From an uncultured Duncaniella sp. (lineage in GTDB: Bacteria; Bacteroidota; Bacteroidia; Bacteroidales; Muribaculaceae), in assembly GCA_910578615.1 (NCBI GenBank), contig CAJTRI010000008.1, positions 72,896-126,764 of the forward strand: a stretch of DNA of 53,869 nt. The letters run 5' to 3'. The notes beneath the pieces were generated by a model, which was not told where the DNA came from, made no database searches, and saw only the letters and a list, made by a program, of their open reading frames with translations. This document shows positions 33,113 through 41,311 of this stretch, in pieces. Both the position numbers and the translations under genes were made by a program. Numbering within the stretch: position 1 is the first letter of the stretch; each line of letters begins with the position of its first letter.

Positions 33113-34495
33113 ATGATTGACCGCCGCGAATTTCTCAAACGCATGGGAGTCGGTGCCGCAGCCACCGGCGCTGTCATTGCAGCCGGATGTGATTCACGTA
33201 ATAACGTTGTCACCGGCGATACCACTCCGCAGGGGCCTGTGCCCAAGGGGAAGATGACTTATCGCACCAATCCGTCCACAGGCGACAAAGTGTCGCTGCT
33301 CGGTTACGGATGTATGCGGTGGCCCAAACTGCCCGATGATGACGATACGCTTGATCAGGAGATGATCAACAGACTTGTCGATACGGCCATAGAGCATGGC
33401 GTAAATTATTTTGACACGTCTCCTGCCTACTGCAAAGGGCAGTCGGAAGGGGCTACCGGGACAGCTCTCAGCCGTCATCCTCGTGAAAGTTACTTCATAG
33501 CCACCAAACTTTCCAATTTCGCTCCGGCCACATGGAGCCGTGAAGCCTCGGTGGCCATGTATCACAACTCGCTCAAAGAGTTGCGGACTGACTATATAGA
33601 CTATATGCTACTGCACGGAGTGGGGATGGGCGATGACGGTATGGAGACCCTCAATGCCCGCTATATTGACAACGGCGTGCTTGATTTTCTCATCAAGGAG
33701 CGAGAGGCAGGACGGATAAGAAATCTGGGATTCTCATATCATGGCGACATAAAGGTGTTTGACTACCTGCTCTCGTGTCATGACAGATACAAGTGGGATT
33801 TCGTACAGATCCAGATGAACTATCTTGACTGGCATCATGCCAGAGAGATAAATCCGCGCAATACCGATGCGTCATATCTCTATGCCGAACTTGAAAAACG
33901 CGGCATACCGGCCATAATCATGGAACCGCTTTTAGGAGGCCGGCTCTCAAAGGTGCATGACCATGTTGTGGCCAGGCTGAAACAGCGAGAGCCGGAGCGC
34001 AGTGTGGCTTCATGGGCATTCCGATATGCCGGTACTTTCCCCGGGGTATTGTCTGTGTTGAGCGGTATGACCTATATGGAACATCTTGAAGACAACCTTC
34101 GCTCGTTCTGTCCGTTGAAGCCTCTCACGGAAGAGGAGGTGGAATATCTGTATGACACGGCTGATATAATGGTACAGTATCCCACAATAGCCTGCAATGA
34201 CTGCAAATACTGTATGCCATGCCCTTATGGTATCGATATTCCGGCCATCCTGACACACTATAACAAGTGCGTCAATCAAGGAAACGTCCCGGAGAGCGCA
34301 CAGGCCGCTAATTATAGAGAGGCGCGTCGTGCCTTCCTTGTCGGATATGAACGCTCTGTGCCTCGTCTGCGTCAGGCCGACCATTGCATAGGCTGCAACC
34401 AGTGTTCGCCTCATTGTCCGCAGAATATCAATATCCCACGTGAGCTGCATCGTATAGACGGTTTTGTGGAACAGTTGAAGCAAGGGACTCTGTGA
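33113..34495 (+). CDS. Tat-exported aldo/keto reductase with 4Fe-4S domain
   Basis: This 460-residue protein begins with a twin-arginine signal (MIDRREFLKRMGVGAAATGA) followed by AAGC, a possible lipobox. The aldo/keto reductase barrel (about 60-350) contains LLGYGCMRWPKL, the FDTSPAYCKGQSE region with the catalytic Tyr, ATKLSNF and MLLHGVGMGDDG. A C-terminal ferredoxin-like domain has CNDCKYCMPCPYG and CIGCNQCSPHCPQN. Most aldo/keto reductases are cytosolic NADPH enzymes; an exported one is more likely fed by the clusters, and thus by the upstream quinol-linked protein. Substrate unknown. Confidence 0.9.
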   Translation: MIDRREFLKRMGVGAAATGAVIAAGCDSRNNVVTGDTTPQGPVPKGKMTYRTNPSTGDKVSLLGYGCMRWPKLPDDDDTLDQEMINRLVDTAIEHGVNYFDTSPAYCKGQSEGATGTALSRHPRESYFIATKLSNFAPATWSREASVAMYHNSLKELRTDYIDYMLLHGVGMGDDGMETLNARYIDNGVLDFLIKEREAGRIRNLGFSYHGDIKVFDYLLSCHDRYKWDFVQIQMNYLDWHHAREINPRNTDASYLYAELEKRGIPAIIMEPLLGGRLSKVHDHVVARLKQREPERSVASWAFRYAGTFPGVLSVLSGMTYMEHLEDNLRSFCPLKPLTEEEVEYLYDTADIMVQYPTIACNDCKYCMPCPYGIDIPAILTHYNKCVNQGNVPESAQAANYREARRAFLVGYERSVPRLRQADHCIGCNQCSPHCPQNINIPRELHRIDGFVEQLKQGTL

Positions 34496-34540
34496 TGAAT
34501 CCTCCGAGACCTACTTGCCTCAGGCCCGTATACGCTTGCC

Positions 34541-34906
34541 GTGGCCAACCGGGGGAAGACCCGGACGTTTGTCCGTCGCGGCGTGGCGGATCTCTATTCG
34601 CTTCTCAATGATGAACCGGGTTTTCTGGACGGGGCGGCCGTGGCTGACAAGGTGGTTGGAAAGGCCGCTGCAGCACTCATGATACTTGGAGGTGTCAGAT
34701 GTCTTCACACAAGGGTCATAAGCCGTCCGGCCTTGGAACTGCTCGGGAAATATCCGTTGGAGGTGGAATATGACGTTTTGATCGACCATATCTCCAACCG
34801 CAGTGGTGATGGCTGGTGCCCTCTTGAAATCCGTTGCCGGACTCTTTCCTCCCCTCATGAATGTTATAAAACAATACAAGAATTTATCTTACATAATGCA
34901 AACTGA
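34541..34906 (+). CDS. DUF1893 protein, start uncertain
   Basis: From GTG at 34541 this frame encodes 121 residues with the DUF1893 core (RTFVRRGVADLYSLLNDEPG, then VADKVVGKAAAALMILGGV and GWCPLEIRC). Homology continues upstream in the same frame (ILRDLLASGPYTLAVANRGK) to an in-frame TGA at 34496-34498, with no ATG, GTG or TTG before 34541. An ATG at 34495 is one base out of frame. So either the N-terminal strand is lost, or a one-base insertion or a sequencing error lies near 34498. The family has no known function; it is related to cytidine-deaminase-like folds. It overlaps the next gene by 11 nt. Confidence 0.75.
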   Translation: MANRGKTRTFVRRGVADLYSLLNDEPGFLDGAAVADKVVGKAAAALMILGGVRCLHTRVISRPALELLGKYPLEVEYDVLIDHISNRSGDGWCPLEIRCRTLSSPHECYKTIQEFILHNAN

Positions 34907-35411
34907 AAATCTTATCCCCCTCTCCGGGCTTTCATACCGTATGGCGGTCAGTTGTTTTGCCGTCTTGCTGTTCGTGGCCGGAAACGTTGTGCTTCCGCAG
35001 ACATGTCATCTCGTTCCTGATGGCGGACGCGTGTTTCTTCCGATCTATTTCTTCACCCTTGTAGGTGCGTATGTATACGGGCGGAGTGTCGGGCTGATGA
35101 CCGCTGTCGCATCTCCGCTGGTCAATACTATCCTGTTCGGAATGCCCTCACTTGCCGTACTTCCGGCCGTGATGTTTAAATCCACTCTTCTTGCACTGTC
35201 TGCGTCTATGACAGCCTCCCGTTCCAGCCGGGTATCGATTCCGGCGTTAGCTATTGTGATTGTCTCATACCAGTTTTTCGGTATGGCGGGAGTCTTGCTT
35301 ATGACAGGTTCGCTTTCAGTAGCCGTTGACGAGTTGGTTATCGGCGTCCCGGGAATGCTTTTGCAGCTTTTCGGAGGATATATGGTCATAAGATACCTTA
35401 TGAGAAAGTAA
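34896..35411 (+). CDS. ECF transporter S-component-like membrane protein
   Basis: This protein of 171 residues starts at the ATG at 34896. About five or six membrane segments are visible, with a short N-terminal soluble part. The pattern RVFLPIYFFTLVGAYVYGR followed by a Gly/Pro-rich loop (ASPLVNTILFGMPSLAVLP) resembles substrate-binding S components of ECF vitamin transporters. The energising EcfA/EcfT genes are not in the window, which is normal for group II systems. The ligand cannot be read from the sequence. The longer frame beginning inside DUF1893 is rejected. Confidence 0.7.
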   Translation: MQTENLIPLSGLSYRMAVSCFAVLLFVAGNVVLPQTCHLVPDGGRVFLPIYFFTLVGAYVYGRSVGLMTAVASPLVNTILFGMPSLAVLPAVMFKSTLLALSASMTASRSSRVSIPALAIVIVSYQFFGMAGVLLMTGSLSVAVDELVIGVPGMLLQLFGGYMVIRYLMRK

Positions 35412-35420
35412 CAGGATCGG

Positions 35421-35478
35421 ATACATGAAAACGGCATCCAAGACCGATATACGTGTCTTGGATGCCGTTTTCATGTAT
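35421..35478. terminator. Perfect 24-bp hairpin between converging genes
   Basis: The arms at 35421-35444 and 35455-35478 are exact reverse complements over 24 bp, with a 10-nt loop. It lies between the ECF-type gene (plus) and prfC (minus) and probably terminates both. It is unusually long for an intrinsic terminator here, and the trailing T run is short (ATTTG). Confidence 0.75.
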
Positions 35479-35504
35479 TTGTGGCTAAGTGGGGATGGAG
35501 TTTG

Positions 35505-37082
35505 TCAGAATTCGCTGGAAAAATGGAAGCGTATTTTGGGGAAGTCGTTCTGCGCCATTTGGAGAACGTAGCCGGAGTCTGCAAGGAACACGTCACGCCC
35601 TTCGCGGTCAGTGGCCATGAACTGGTGTTTGCGCTTTTTGAACGCGGCCAGAGCCTCGGCATCGTCACTCTCTATCCAACAAGCCTTGTATAGCGATATG
35701 GGTTCCCAGCGGCATTGTGCGCCGTATTCGTGTTCGAGACGATACTGGATTACCTCGAATTGCAGTTGGCCAACGGTTCCGATGATGCGGCGTCCGTTGA
35801 ACTGGTTGGTGAAGAGCTGGGCCACACCCTCGTCCATAAGTTGCTGGATACCTTTGTCAAGCTGCTTGGATTTCATAGGGTCGGCGTTCTCGATGTATTT
35901 GAACATCTCAGGCGAGAAGCTTGGAAGCCCTTTGTAGTGTATTGTCTCGCCGGAAGTGAGGGTGTCGCCGATTTTGAAGTTGCCGGTATCGGGGATTCCG
36001 ACTATATCTCCGGGATAGGCTTCGTCTACAATGCTCTTCTTCTGGGCCATAAAGGCAGTCGGTGCGGCAAATTTAAGGGTTTTTCCGAGTCGCATATGCT
36101 TGTAAGGCGCATTTCGTTCGAACTTGCCGGAACATATCTTGACAAAGGCTATACATGAGCGATGGTTGGGATCCATGTTTGCGTGAATTTTGAACACGAA
36201 CCCGGAGAAGCCTTCTTCCTGTGGCTTTACTTCGCGTTCCTCGGCCATGACAGGCTTGGGAGCTGGGGCTATTTTGACAAAACAGTCCAGAAGTTCCTTG
36301 ACACCGAATGTGTTGAGAGCCGATCCGAAGAATACGGGGGCAACCTGTCCGCGCAGATAGGCCTCTTTGTCAAATTCGGGATAGACACCTTCGATGAGTT
36401 CGAGATCCTCTCGTAGTTTTGCGGCATCCTTATCGCCTACGGCGTCATCTATGCGCGGATCATCGACAGACTCAATCTCAACTCGCTCGCTGACCCTCTG
36501 CTTGTCAGGCGTGAAAAGGTCGAGAGAGTTTTCGTAGATGTTGTATACACCTTTGAACTTTTCGCCTATATTAATGGGCCATGAAAGCGGACGGACGGAG
36601 ATCTTCAACTCGCTTTCCAGCTCGTCAAGGATGTCGAACGGGTCGCGGCCCTCTCGGTCAAGCTTGTTGACAAATATTATGACCGGGGTGTTGCGCATAC
36701 GGCACACCTCCATGAGTTTGCGTGTCTGCCGCTCGACACCTTTGGCCACGTCTACCACTATTATCACACTGTCAACTGCGGTGAGGGTGCGGTATGTGTC
36801 CTCGGCAAAGTCCTGGTGTCCCGGGGTATCAAGGATATTGATTTTGTAATCTCCGTAGTTGAAACCCATTACGGATGTGGCCACCGAGATGCCGCGCTGT
36901 TTCTCGATTTCCATCCAGTCGGAAGTGGCTGTCTTCTTTATCTTGTTGGATTTGACGGCACCGGCCACGTGGATAGCACCACCGAAAAGCAGTAGTTTCT
37001 CGGTGAGCGTTGTCTTGCCCGCGTCCGGGTGGGAGATGATTGCAAAAGTACGCCTACGGGCTATTTCTTCGTTAAGAGCCAT
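35505..37082 (-). CDS. prfC: Peptide chain release factor 3
   Basis: This 525-residue translational GTPase removes RF1/RF2 from the ribosome after peptide release. G motifs: SHPDAGKTTLTEKLL (G1), QRGISVATSV (G2), DTPGHQDF (G3), NKLDREG (G4). The EF-Tu-like domain II and the RF3 C-terminal domain (QFNGRRIIGTVGQLQFEVI) follow. Length is typical. It is 5 bp downstream of rfbC, an odd pairing that suggests only shared transcription. Confidence 0.97.
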   Translation of the reverse strand: MALNEEIARRRTFAIISHPDAGKTTLTEKLLLFGGAIHVAGAVKSNKIKKTATSDWMEIEKQRGISVATSVMGFNYGDYKINILDTPGHQDFAEDTYRTLTAVDSVIIVVDVAKGVERQTRKLMEVCRMRNTPVIIFVNKLDREGRDPFDILDELESELKISVRPLSWPINIGEKFKGVYNIYENSLDLFTPDKQRVSERVEIESVDDPRIDDAVGDKDAAKLREDLELIEGVYPEFDKEAYLRGQVAPVFFGSALNTFGVKELLDCFVKIAPAPKPVMAEEREVKPQEEGFSGFVFKIHANMDPNHRSCIAFVKICSGKFERNAPYKHMRLGKTLKFAAPTAFMAQKKSIVDEAYPGDIVGIPDTGNFKIGDTLTSGETIHYKGLPSFSPEMFKYIENADPMKSKQLDKGIQQLMDEGVAQLFTNQFNGRRIIGTVGQLQFEVIQYRLEHEYGAQCRWEPISLYKACWIESDDAEALAAFKKRKHQFMATDREGRDVFLADSGYVLQMAQNDFPKIRFHFSSEF

Positions 37083-37087
37083 GTCTT

Positions 37088-37663
37088 TTAGTCCTTATAG
37101 AGGTCTATGTTGTAATCAAAGGGAGAGTCGAAACCGGCAAGCAAAGGGTGCTTTATGTCCTTATCGCTGAGGATGGCGTTGTCTGCGTCTATCATCCAGT
37201 CTATTCCGAGCGAGGGGTCGGCTATCGAGATGCCGCCATCGGCCTGAGGGGCATAGTAGTTGTCACACTTGTATTGGAACACGGCCTCGTCTGACAGCAC
37301 GGCGAATCCGTGGGCGAATCCGCGCGGGACAAAGAACTGGCGGTGGTTTTCCTCGCTGAGCTCCACAGCCACGTGCTTGCCGTAGGTCGGCGAGCCTTTT
37401 CGGATGTCAACGGCCACATCGAGCACTCGACCGCGCACACAGCGCACCAGTTTGCTCTGGGTGAAAGGAGGACATTGGAAATGCAGCCCGCGCATAACGC
37501 CTCGGGTTGACATTGATTCGTTGTCCTGTACGAACTTCACCGGGCGTACCTTTTCATCAAACTCTCTCTGGGAGAAACTTTCGAAAAAATAGCCTCTTGC
37601 ATCTTTGAAAATACGGGGTTCTATTATGACTACACCCTCTATTGCGGTCTTGATAACTTCCAT
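37088..37663 (-). CDS. rfbC: dTDP-4-dehydrorhamnose 3,5-epimerase
   Basis: This 191-residue cupin enzyme carries out the third step of dTDP-L-rhamnose synthesis for surface polysaccharides. Visible motifs are EPRIFKDARGYFFESFSQREF, MRGLHFQCPPFTQSKLVRC (with the catalytic His), FVPRGFAHGFAVLSDEAVFQYKC-type segments and the Tyr-containing YKCDNYYAP. The other rml genes (rfbA, rfbB, rfbD) are not next to it. It has its own -7 box. Confidence 0.95.
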   Translation of the reverse strand: MEVIKTAIEGVVIIEPRIFKDARGYFFESFSQREFDEKVRPVKFVQDNESMSTRGVMRGLHFQCPPFTQSKLVRCVRGRVLDVAVDIRKGSPTYGKHVAVELSEENHRQFFVPRGFAHGFAVLSDEAVFQYKCDNYYAPQADGGISIADPSLGIDWMIDADNAILSDKDIKHPLLAGFDSPFDYNIDLYKD

Positions 37664-37679
37664 TGTCTGAAATTTTTTG

Positions 37680-37687
37680 CAAAATTA
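37680..37687 (-). promoter_or_regulatory. -7 box of rfbC-prfC
   Basis: Minus strand TAATTTTG, 17 bp before the rfbC ATG. It sits between the end of RNase P RNA and rfbC. Confidence 0.5.
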
Positions 37688-37770
37688 CAAAAAATCCCGA
37701 AATAATCCGGGACGCGGCAGGCCGGACTTTTGCCAAAGGCATTATTTGTCATGGCCTGAATAAAGAAAAA

Positions 37771-38227
37771 AGGTAGCAGGACTATAAGCCGGGTTATGTC
37801 GTCGCGGGACTTCTCGTCTGGCGCTCTCCGAGGAGAGTGTCCGACAGGTTGCCGCGGCGGTCGCAGTCATTTATCTAAGCGGCGCCTCGCATAGCTTCGG
37901 CGCTCGAGCAGCCTACCCCCCGGAAATGGACGAGCAGCCCATCGGGCGGCGGTCACGCAGGGCGCGACCTGTCCCGCCACATTCCGGTATACATGGCCTT
38001 GCAACCCATAAGACGTGCGGCATACTGTGTCGCCACAGCACCCGGTGGGCTCTTACCCCGCCTTTTCACCATCACCACCGTCCGCATATACGGGACGGGG
38101 CTGTCATTCTCTGTCACGTTACTCTGCCGTCACCGACAGCTCCCAGTTAAAGAGTATGGTGCTCTGTGTTGCCCGGACTTTCCTCTTGCCGCTCTGAGTC
38201 GGCAAGCGACACGACCGTCCTGCTACC
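37771..38227 (-). ncRNA. rnpB: RNase P RNA (class A)
   Basis: This is the catalytic RNA that trims 5' leaders from pre-tRNA. On the minus strand it begins GGTAGCAGGACGGTCG and contains GAGGAAAGTCCGGGC (P4/J3-4 signature), and it ends in GTCCTGCTACC. The first and last 11 nt pair to form P1. A T run (TTTTTTCTTT) follows the 3' end and acts as terminator. Length of about 457 nt is plausible for Bacteroidales. Open frames on the plus strand across it are spurious. Confidence 0.95.
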
Positions 38228-38233
38228 GTTTTA

Positions 38234-38241
38234 CAAAATTA
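38234..38241 (-). promoter_or_regulatory. -7 box of rnpB
   Basis: Minus strand TAATTTTG ending 6-7 nt before the predicted 5' end of RNase P RNA. This gives an internal estimate of box-to-start distance for the other promoters in the window. Confidence 0.65.
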
Positions 38242-38334
38242 CGATATTTTTTTGAAACGACATTATATCTACATAAAATATGTAGCATAGAATAATTATT
38301 TTAAACATATTCTTGACTTATTTTCACGAATATA

Positions 38335-38365
38335 TTGGCAATAATTGTGAAATATCGTAACTTTG
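38335..38365 (+). promoter_or_regulatory. Promoter of the structured RNA
   Basis: TTG at 38335-38337 and TAACTTTG at 38358-38365 with 20 bp between them. Predicted start near 38371, at least 300 nt before the next gene. Confidence 0.65.
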
Positions 38366-38370
38366 CAGAA

Positions 38371-38565
38371 AGATGAGACTTGTCTCGTCATGACATTTTG
38401 GAAAAAATAAGAGGCGTTATGTCTTCTTCTTGTGGGTGAAAAGCGTCGGAAACTGTTTACTAATAGACAAGAGTTGGCTTAATGGTCTTCACGCATATGC
38501 GTGGGGCTGTTAATTCCCACATCTGTCTATTAAGGTATTCCGACCACCTTCACCCTAAGACGTGG
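38371..38565 (+). ncRNA. Rod-shaped structured RNA, possible 6S RNA
   Basis: The RNA can fold into one long imperfect rod. Pairs: GTCTT 38421-38425 with AAGAC 38557-38561; GGGTGAA 38434-38440 with TTCACCC 38549-38555; GTCGGAA 38445-38451 with TTCCGAC 38538-38544; TAATAGAC 38461-38468 with GTCTATTA 38525-38532. An apical CACGCATATGCGTG hairpin lies at 38490-38503. Long rods with internal loops and a length near 190 nt are typical of 6S RNA, which binds RNA polymerase. It could instead be the leader of the downstream lipoprotein operon. Both ends are approximate; no clear T-run terminator is seen. Confidence 0.5.
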
Positions 38566-38677
38566 CATTGCAGTTCCACGCTTCGTGTATGTTATAATCT
38601 GCTCTTTGGGAACTTGGAGTGCATTTGAATGAAGCATGATTAAAACCTTTCTGAACCATTTTTGTGAAGCACGTGTC

Positions 38678-40414
38678 ATGGCTAAACGTTTTGTTGGCGG
38701 GAGTGTGCCGGTAGCTATTCTGACTTGTGTATCCCTGTGCTCATGTGCCAGTATAGGATCAGATAGCGAGGATGAGAAACTCTACACTCCGATCTCGTTA
38801 TACTTCAATCCGTTGTTGACCTCCAACTATGACCAGTACTCGGCTTTCTTCCCCTATTTTGCTAATTACCCTGATGACTGGGCCAAGATGGGTCTTCGCA
38901 ATAATCCGGTGTATCTGTCTTACATTAGCTATGATCATTGGTCGGGAGGGGACGTGTCCATAAACTATTATTTTAACATCCATGGCAATCTCAACAGTAT
39001 AACCACGGCGTTTGGAACGGACGAGTTTGTCTATGAGGATGGAAAAAAGCTTGTCAGCATCAACAGGGTGAATGGCTTAAACTGGGACGGAAAACGGAGT
39101 AACGAGTTTGTATATGCCGGAGACGAGCTTGTCAGGAGGAATGCAAGTCCCACCGGCCAGACTTCACACTCATTTCGTTATTATGACAACGGGGTGCTGA
39201 AAGAGATTGTGCCTGACCGAGGGATATATTATTATGACCGCATGAAGCTCGGACTTCTTGAATTTAACGAGGACGGACAGCTTGTGAGAACAGAGTCAGC
39301 CATGACTTTCAATCCTTTCATGGAGGACGCCAAGGGGAATAACAATGTGCTTCCTTCGGTATGCGTTTTCAAGTATAATGACAAGGGGCTTTGCATAGAA
39401 AAGGATGAGAAAATCGCATTTAGAAAGAATGAAGAGCCGGCAGATACGATAAGATGTATCAGTCGTTATACCTATAACAGGTTCGGGGATATATTGTCAT
39501 GGGAATATGAGGGCGGATGCTATATGCCTATCAATGGCAATCAGTGGACTATTGCGGACAGACGGTTTGTCATCAGCTATGGTTATCAATATGATGACGA
39601 GGATAACTGGGTTGAACAGAGGGTTACTATGCCATCATGTTATCGTGATATACCGGCGCTTCTCAAATTTTATGAAGTGAAGTCAAAAGGGTATTATGTC
39701 AGCAACCAGTCTCCATCATCGTCAGGAAACATCCCTACGGTCACTATACGTAGAAATATTGGTAATTATTATGAGTTTTCAGCTTCGGAGTTGGAACAGA
39801 AAGTAATTGAAGAGGAGAAAAAGGCTGACCTGAAATATACCGACGTGCAGTGTTACGGTCTGAAAGGAAAGGTGAAGATGGTAGAGACTGCCAAAGAGAT
39901 AGTGGCTTTTGACAAAATCGGTAATATTGCCTATATTGAATATAAATATAAGGACGGGAATATGAAGACTGATTTTGTCTATGAGAGTCCGTTGAGATAT
40001 AACTATGGAGAGGATACCTCGACCATCCATATCGAGTTTTCGGATAACGAACGAAAAAAAGTCTGTAAGGAGGACTCCTCTTGTGATGAATTATACAGGT
40101 TTGACGGGAAAGACCGAGTGATAAGGCATGACTATTATGAAGGAATGGCGCCCGCTTCGGTAATTTACAGTTACAATGGAAAAGACCATAATCCGTCAAA
40201 GTCGGTATATTCAGGATTTGACGAAATGGGCAACTGGACTTTTACCCAGTCTTATGTCTATCTGGATACTGACAAGAAGGGGAACTGGACAAAGCGAAAA
40301 GTCCTTGGCAAGACAGAGTCGGAGAGCTATTCAGGAGAAGGCAACAGCGAAATGACCAAGTCTGTGACGGAAGACGAGCCGTATATAGAGACACGTAAGA
40401 TAACATACTACTAA
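38678..40414 (+). CDS. Lipoprotein with YD/RHS-like degenerate beta repeats
   Basis: From the ATG at 38678 (MAKRFVGGSVPVAILTCVSL) the protein has 578 residues, with a lipobox LCSC putting the lipidated Cys near residue 23. An ATG at 38636 would add 14 residues. The body is rich in Tyr, Asp and Gly. It contains repeated short units such as FVYEDGKKLVSINRVNG, FVYAGDELVRRNASPTG and YTYNRFGDILSWEYEGG, reminiscent of YD repeats in RHS proteins. These occur in two blocks, about 60-330 and 390-578. Function unknown. It heads a three-gene operon with a TonB-domain protein and a membrane protein. The region looks more A/T-rich than its neighbours. Confidence 0.8.
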   Translation: MAKRFVGGSVPVAILTCVSLCSCASIGSDSEDEKLYTPISLYFNPLLTSNYDQYSAFFPYFANYPDDWAKMGLRNNPVYLSYISYDHWSGGDVSINYYFNIHGNLNSITTAFGTDEFVYEDGKKLVSINRVNGLNWDGKRSNEFVYAGDELVRRNASPTGQTSHSFRYYDNGVLKEIVPDRGIYYYDRMKLGLLEFNEDGQLVRTESAMTFNPFMEDAKGNNNVLPSVCVFKYNDKGLCIEKDEKIAFRKNEEPADTIRCISRYTYNRFGDILSWEYEGGCYMPINGNQWTIADRRFVISYGYQYDDEDNWVEQRVTMPSCYRDIPALLKFYEVKSKGYYVSNQSPSSSGNIPTVTIRRNIGNYYEFSASELEQKVIEEEKKADLKYTDVQCYGLKGKVKMVETAKEIVAFDKIGNIAYIEYKYKDGNMKTDFVYESPLRYNYGEDTSTIHIEFSDNERKKVCKEDSSCDELYRFDGKDRVIRHDYYEGMAPASVIYSYNGKDHNPSKSVYSGFDEMGNWTFTQSYVYLDTDKKGNWTKRKVLGKTESESYSGEGNSEMTKSVTEDEPYIETRKITYY

Positions 40415-40431
40415 CTTTTTTAACCAATCAT

Positions 40432-41310
40432 ATGAAAAAGATTCTTGTACTCATCCTTGTCGTGCTGGCGGCAATAGGATTACAGGCTCAGATTTCATGG
40501 CCGCCTAAAAAACTTCCGGCCAAAGTGCCCTTTATCCTTTCTGCTGAGATAGAATATTACTGGGGTATTAAAAGCATAATCTGTACAGGACGCAGCGGTG
40601 GCGGTTATAAGTTCAAGGCTTCCGGCACAGCCAATCACGACCATTCATCGGCCCAGGTGGACATTCTGTATATGAAGCCGGCTGCGGCCGGGAAACTCCC
40701 GTCGGCATCAGTTGCCGGTAGCTATTTCCTGCCTGAGATTACAAAGGGAAAACCGTTCTATTTTGACTTTGTGGCCGCATGGCCCGGGATGACCCCCAGC
40801 CGTTTCAGCCTGATGTTCAAGAGTGACTGGATACGTATCCCCGAGAATGCCGATTGGAATACTCATGATAATGAGACTGCCGTTGAGAATGAGGAGTCAG
40901 TGCCACAGATTGCCATCAAGTCACCTGAACCAGAATTGGTGCAGGAAAGAGAGTGTGATGAAAAAATCATACCTCTGGAAGAAAGCAAGAAGGATTCGGA
41001 CGAGGTGTTTGAGGCCGTGGAAGAGATGCCGCAGTTTCCCGGCGGAAATCAGGCAATGATGAAGTGGCTCGGAGAACATCTGAGGTATCCTGCTGCGGCT
41101 GAGTATAATGGTGTGAAAGGCAGGGTGGTTATCGGATTTGTCATTGATGAGAGTGGCAGTGTGACCGATGCAAAAATTCTAAGGGGTGCCGACCCGGATC
41201 TTGACAGGGAGGCTTTGCGTTTGGTGAAGTCTATGCCTAATTTCATTCCCGGCAAATCGAATGGAAAGCCGGTTAAGGTCAGATATACAATTCCTATAAA
41301 ATTCGGATGA
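40432..41310 (+). CDS. Exported protein with TonB C-terminal domain
   Basis: This 292-residue protein begins with what looks like a cleavable signal peptide (MKKILVLILVVLAAIGLQAQ) rather than a TonB membrane anchor. Residues 21-145 form an unrecognised beta-rich domain; 150-200 is a Glu/Pro-rich linker. The C-terminus (about 200-292) is a complete TonB domain with MPQFPGGNQAMMKWLGEHLR and GRVVIGFVIDESGSVTDAKI. No Pro-Lys rich periplasm-spanning region is visible. It lies 17 bp after the lipoprotein gene and 1 bp before the membrane-protein gene. Classical energy transduction is doubtful; a role as a periplasmic adaptor is inference. Confidence 0.85.
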   Translation: MKKILVLILVVLAAIGLQAQISWPPKKLPAKVPFILSAEIEYYWGIKSIICTGRSGGGYKFKASGTANHDHSSAQVDILYMKPAAAGKLPSASVAGSYFLPEITKGKPFYFDFVAAWPGMTPSRFSLMFKSDWIRIPENADWNTHDNETAVENEESVPQIAIKSPEPELVQERECDEKIIPLEESKKDSDEVFEAVEEMPQFPGGNQAMMKWLGEHLRYPAAAEYNGVKGRVVIGFVIDESGSVTDAKILRGADPDLDREALRLVKSMPNFIPGKSNGKPVKVRYTIPIKFG

Positions 41311-41311
41311 T

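Noticed and set aside
37926..38295. Three plus-strand open frames of 60-100 codons
   Set aside because: They lie on RNase P RNA, in the opposite strand; composition is not protein-like.
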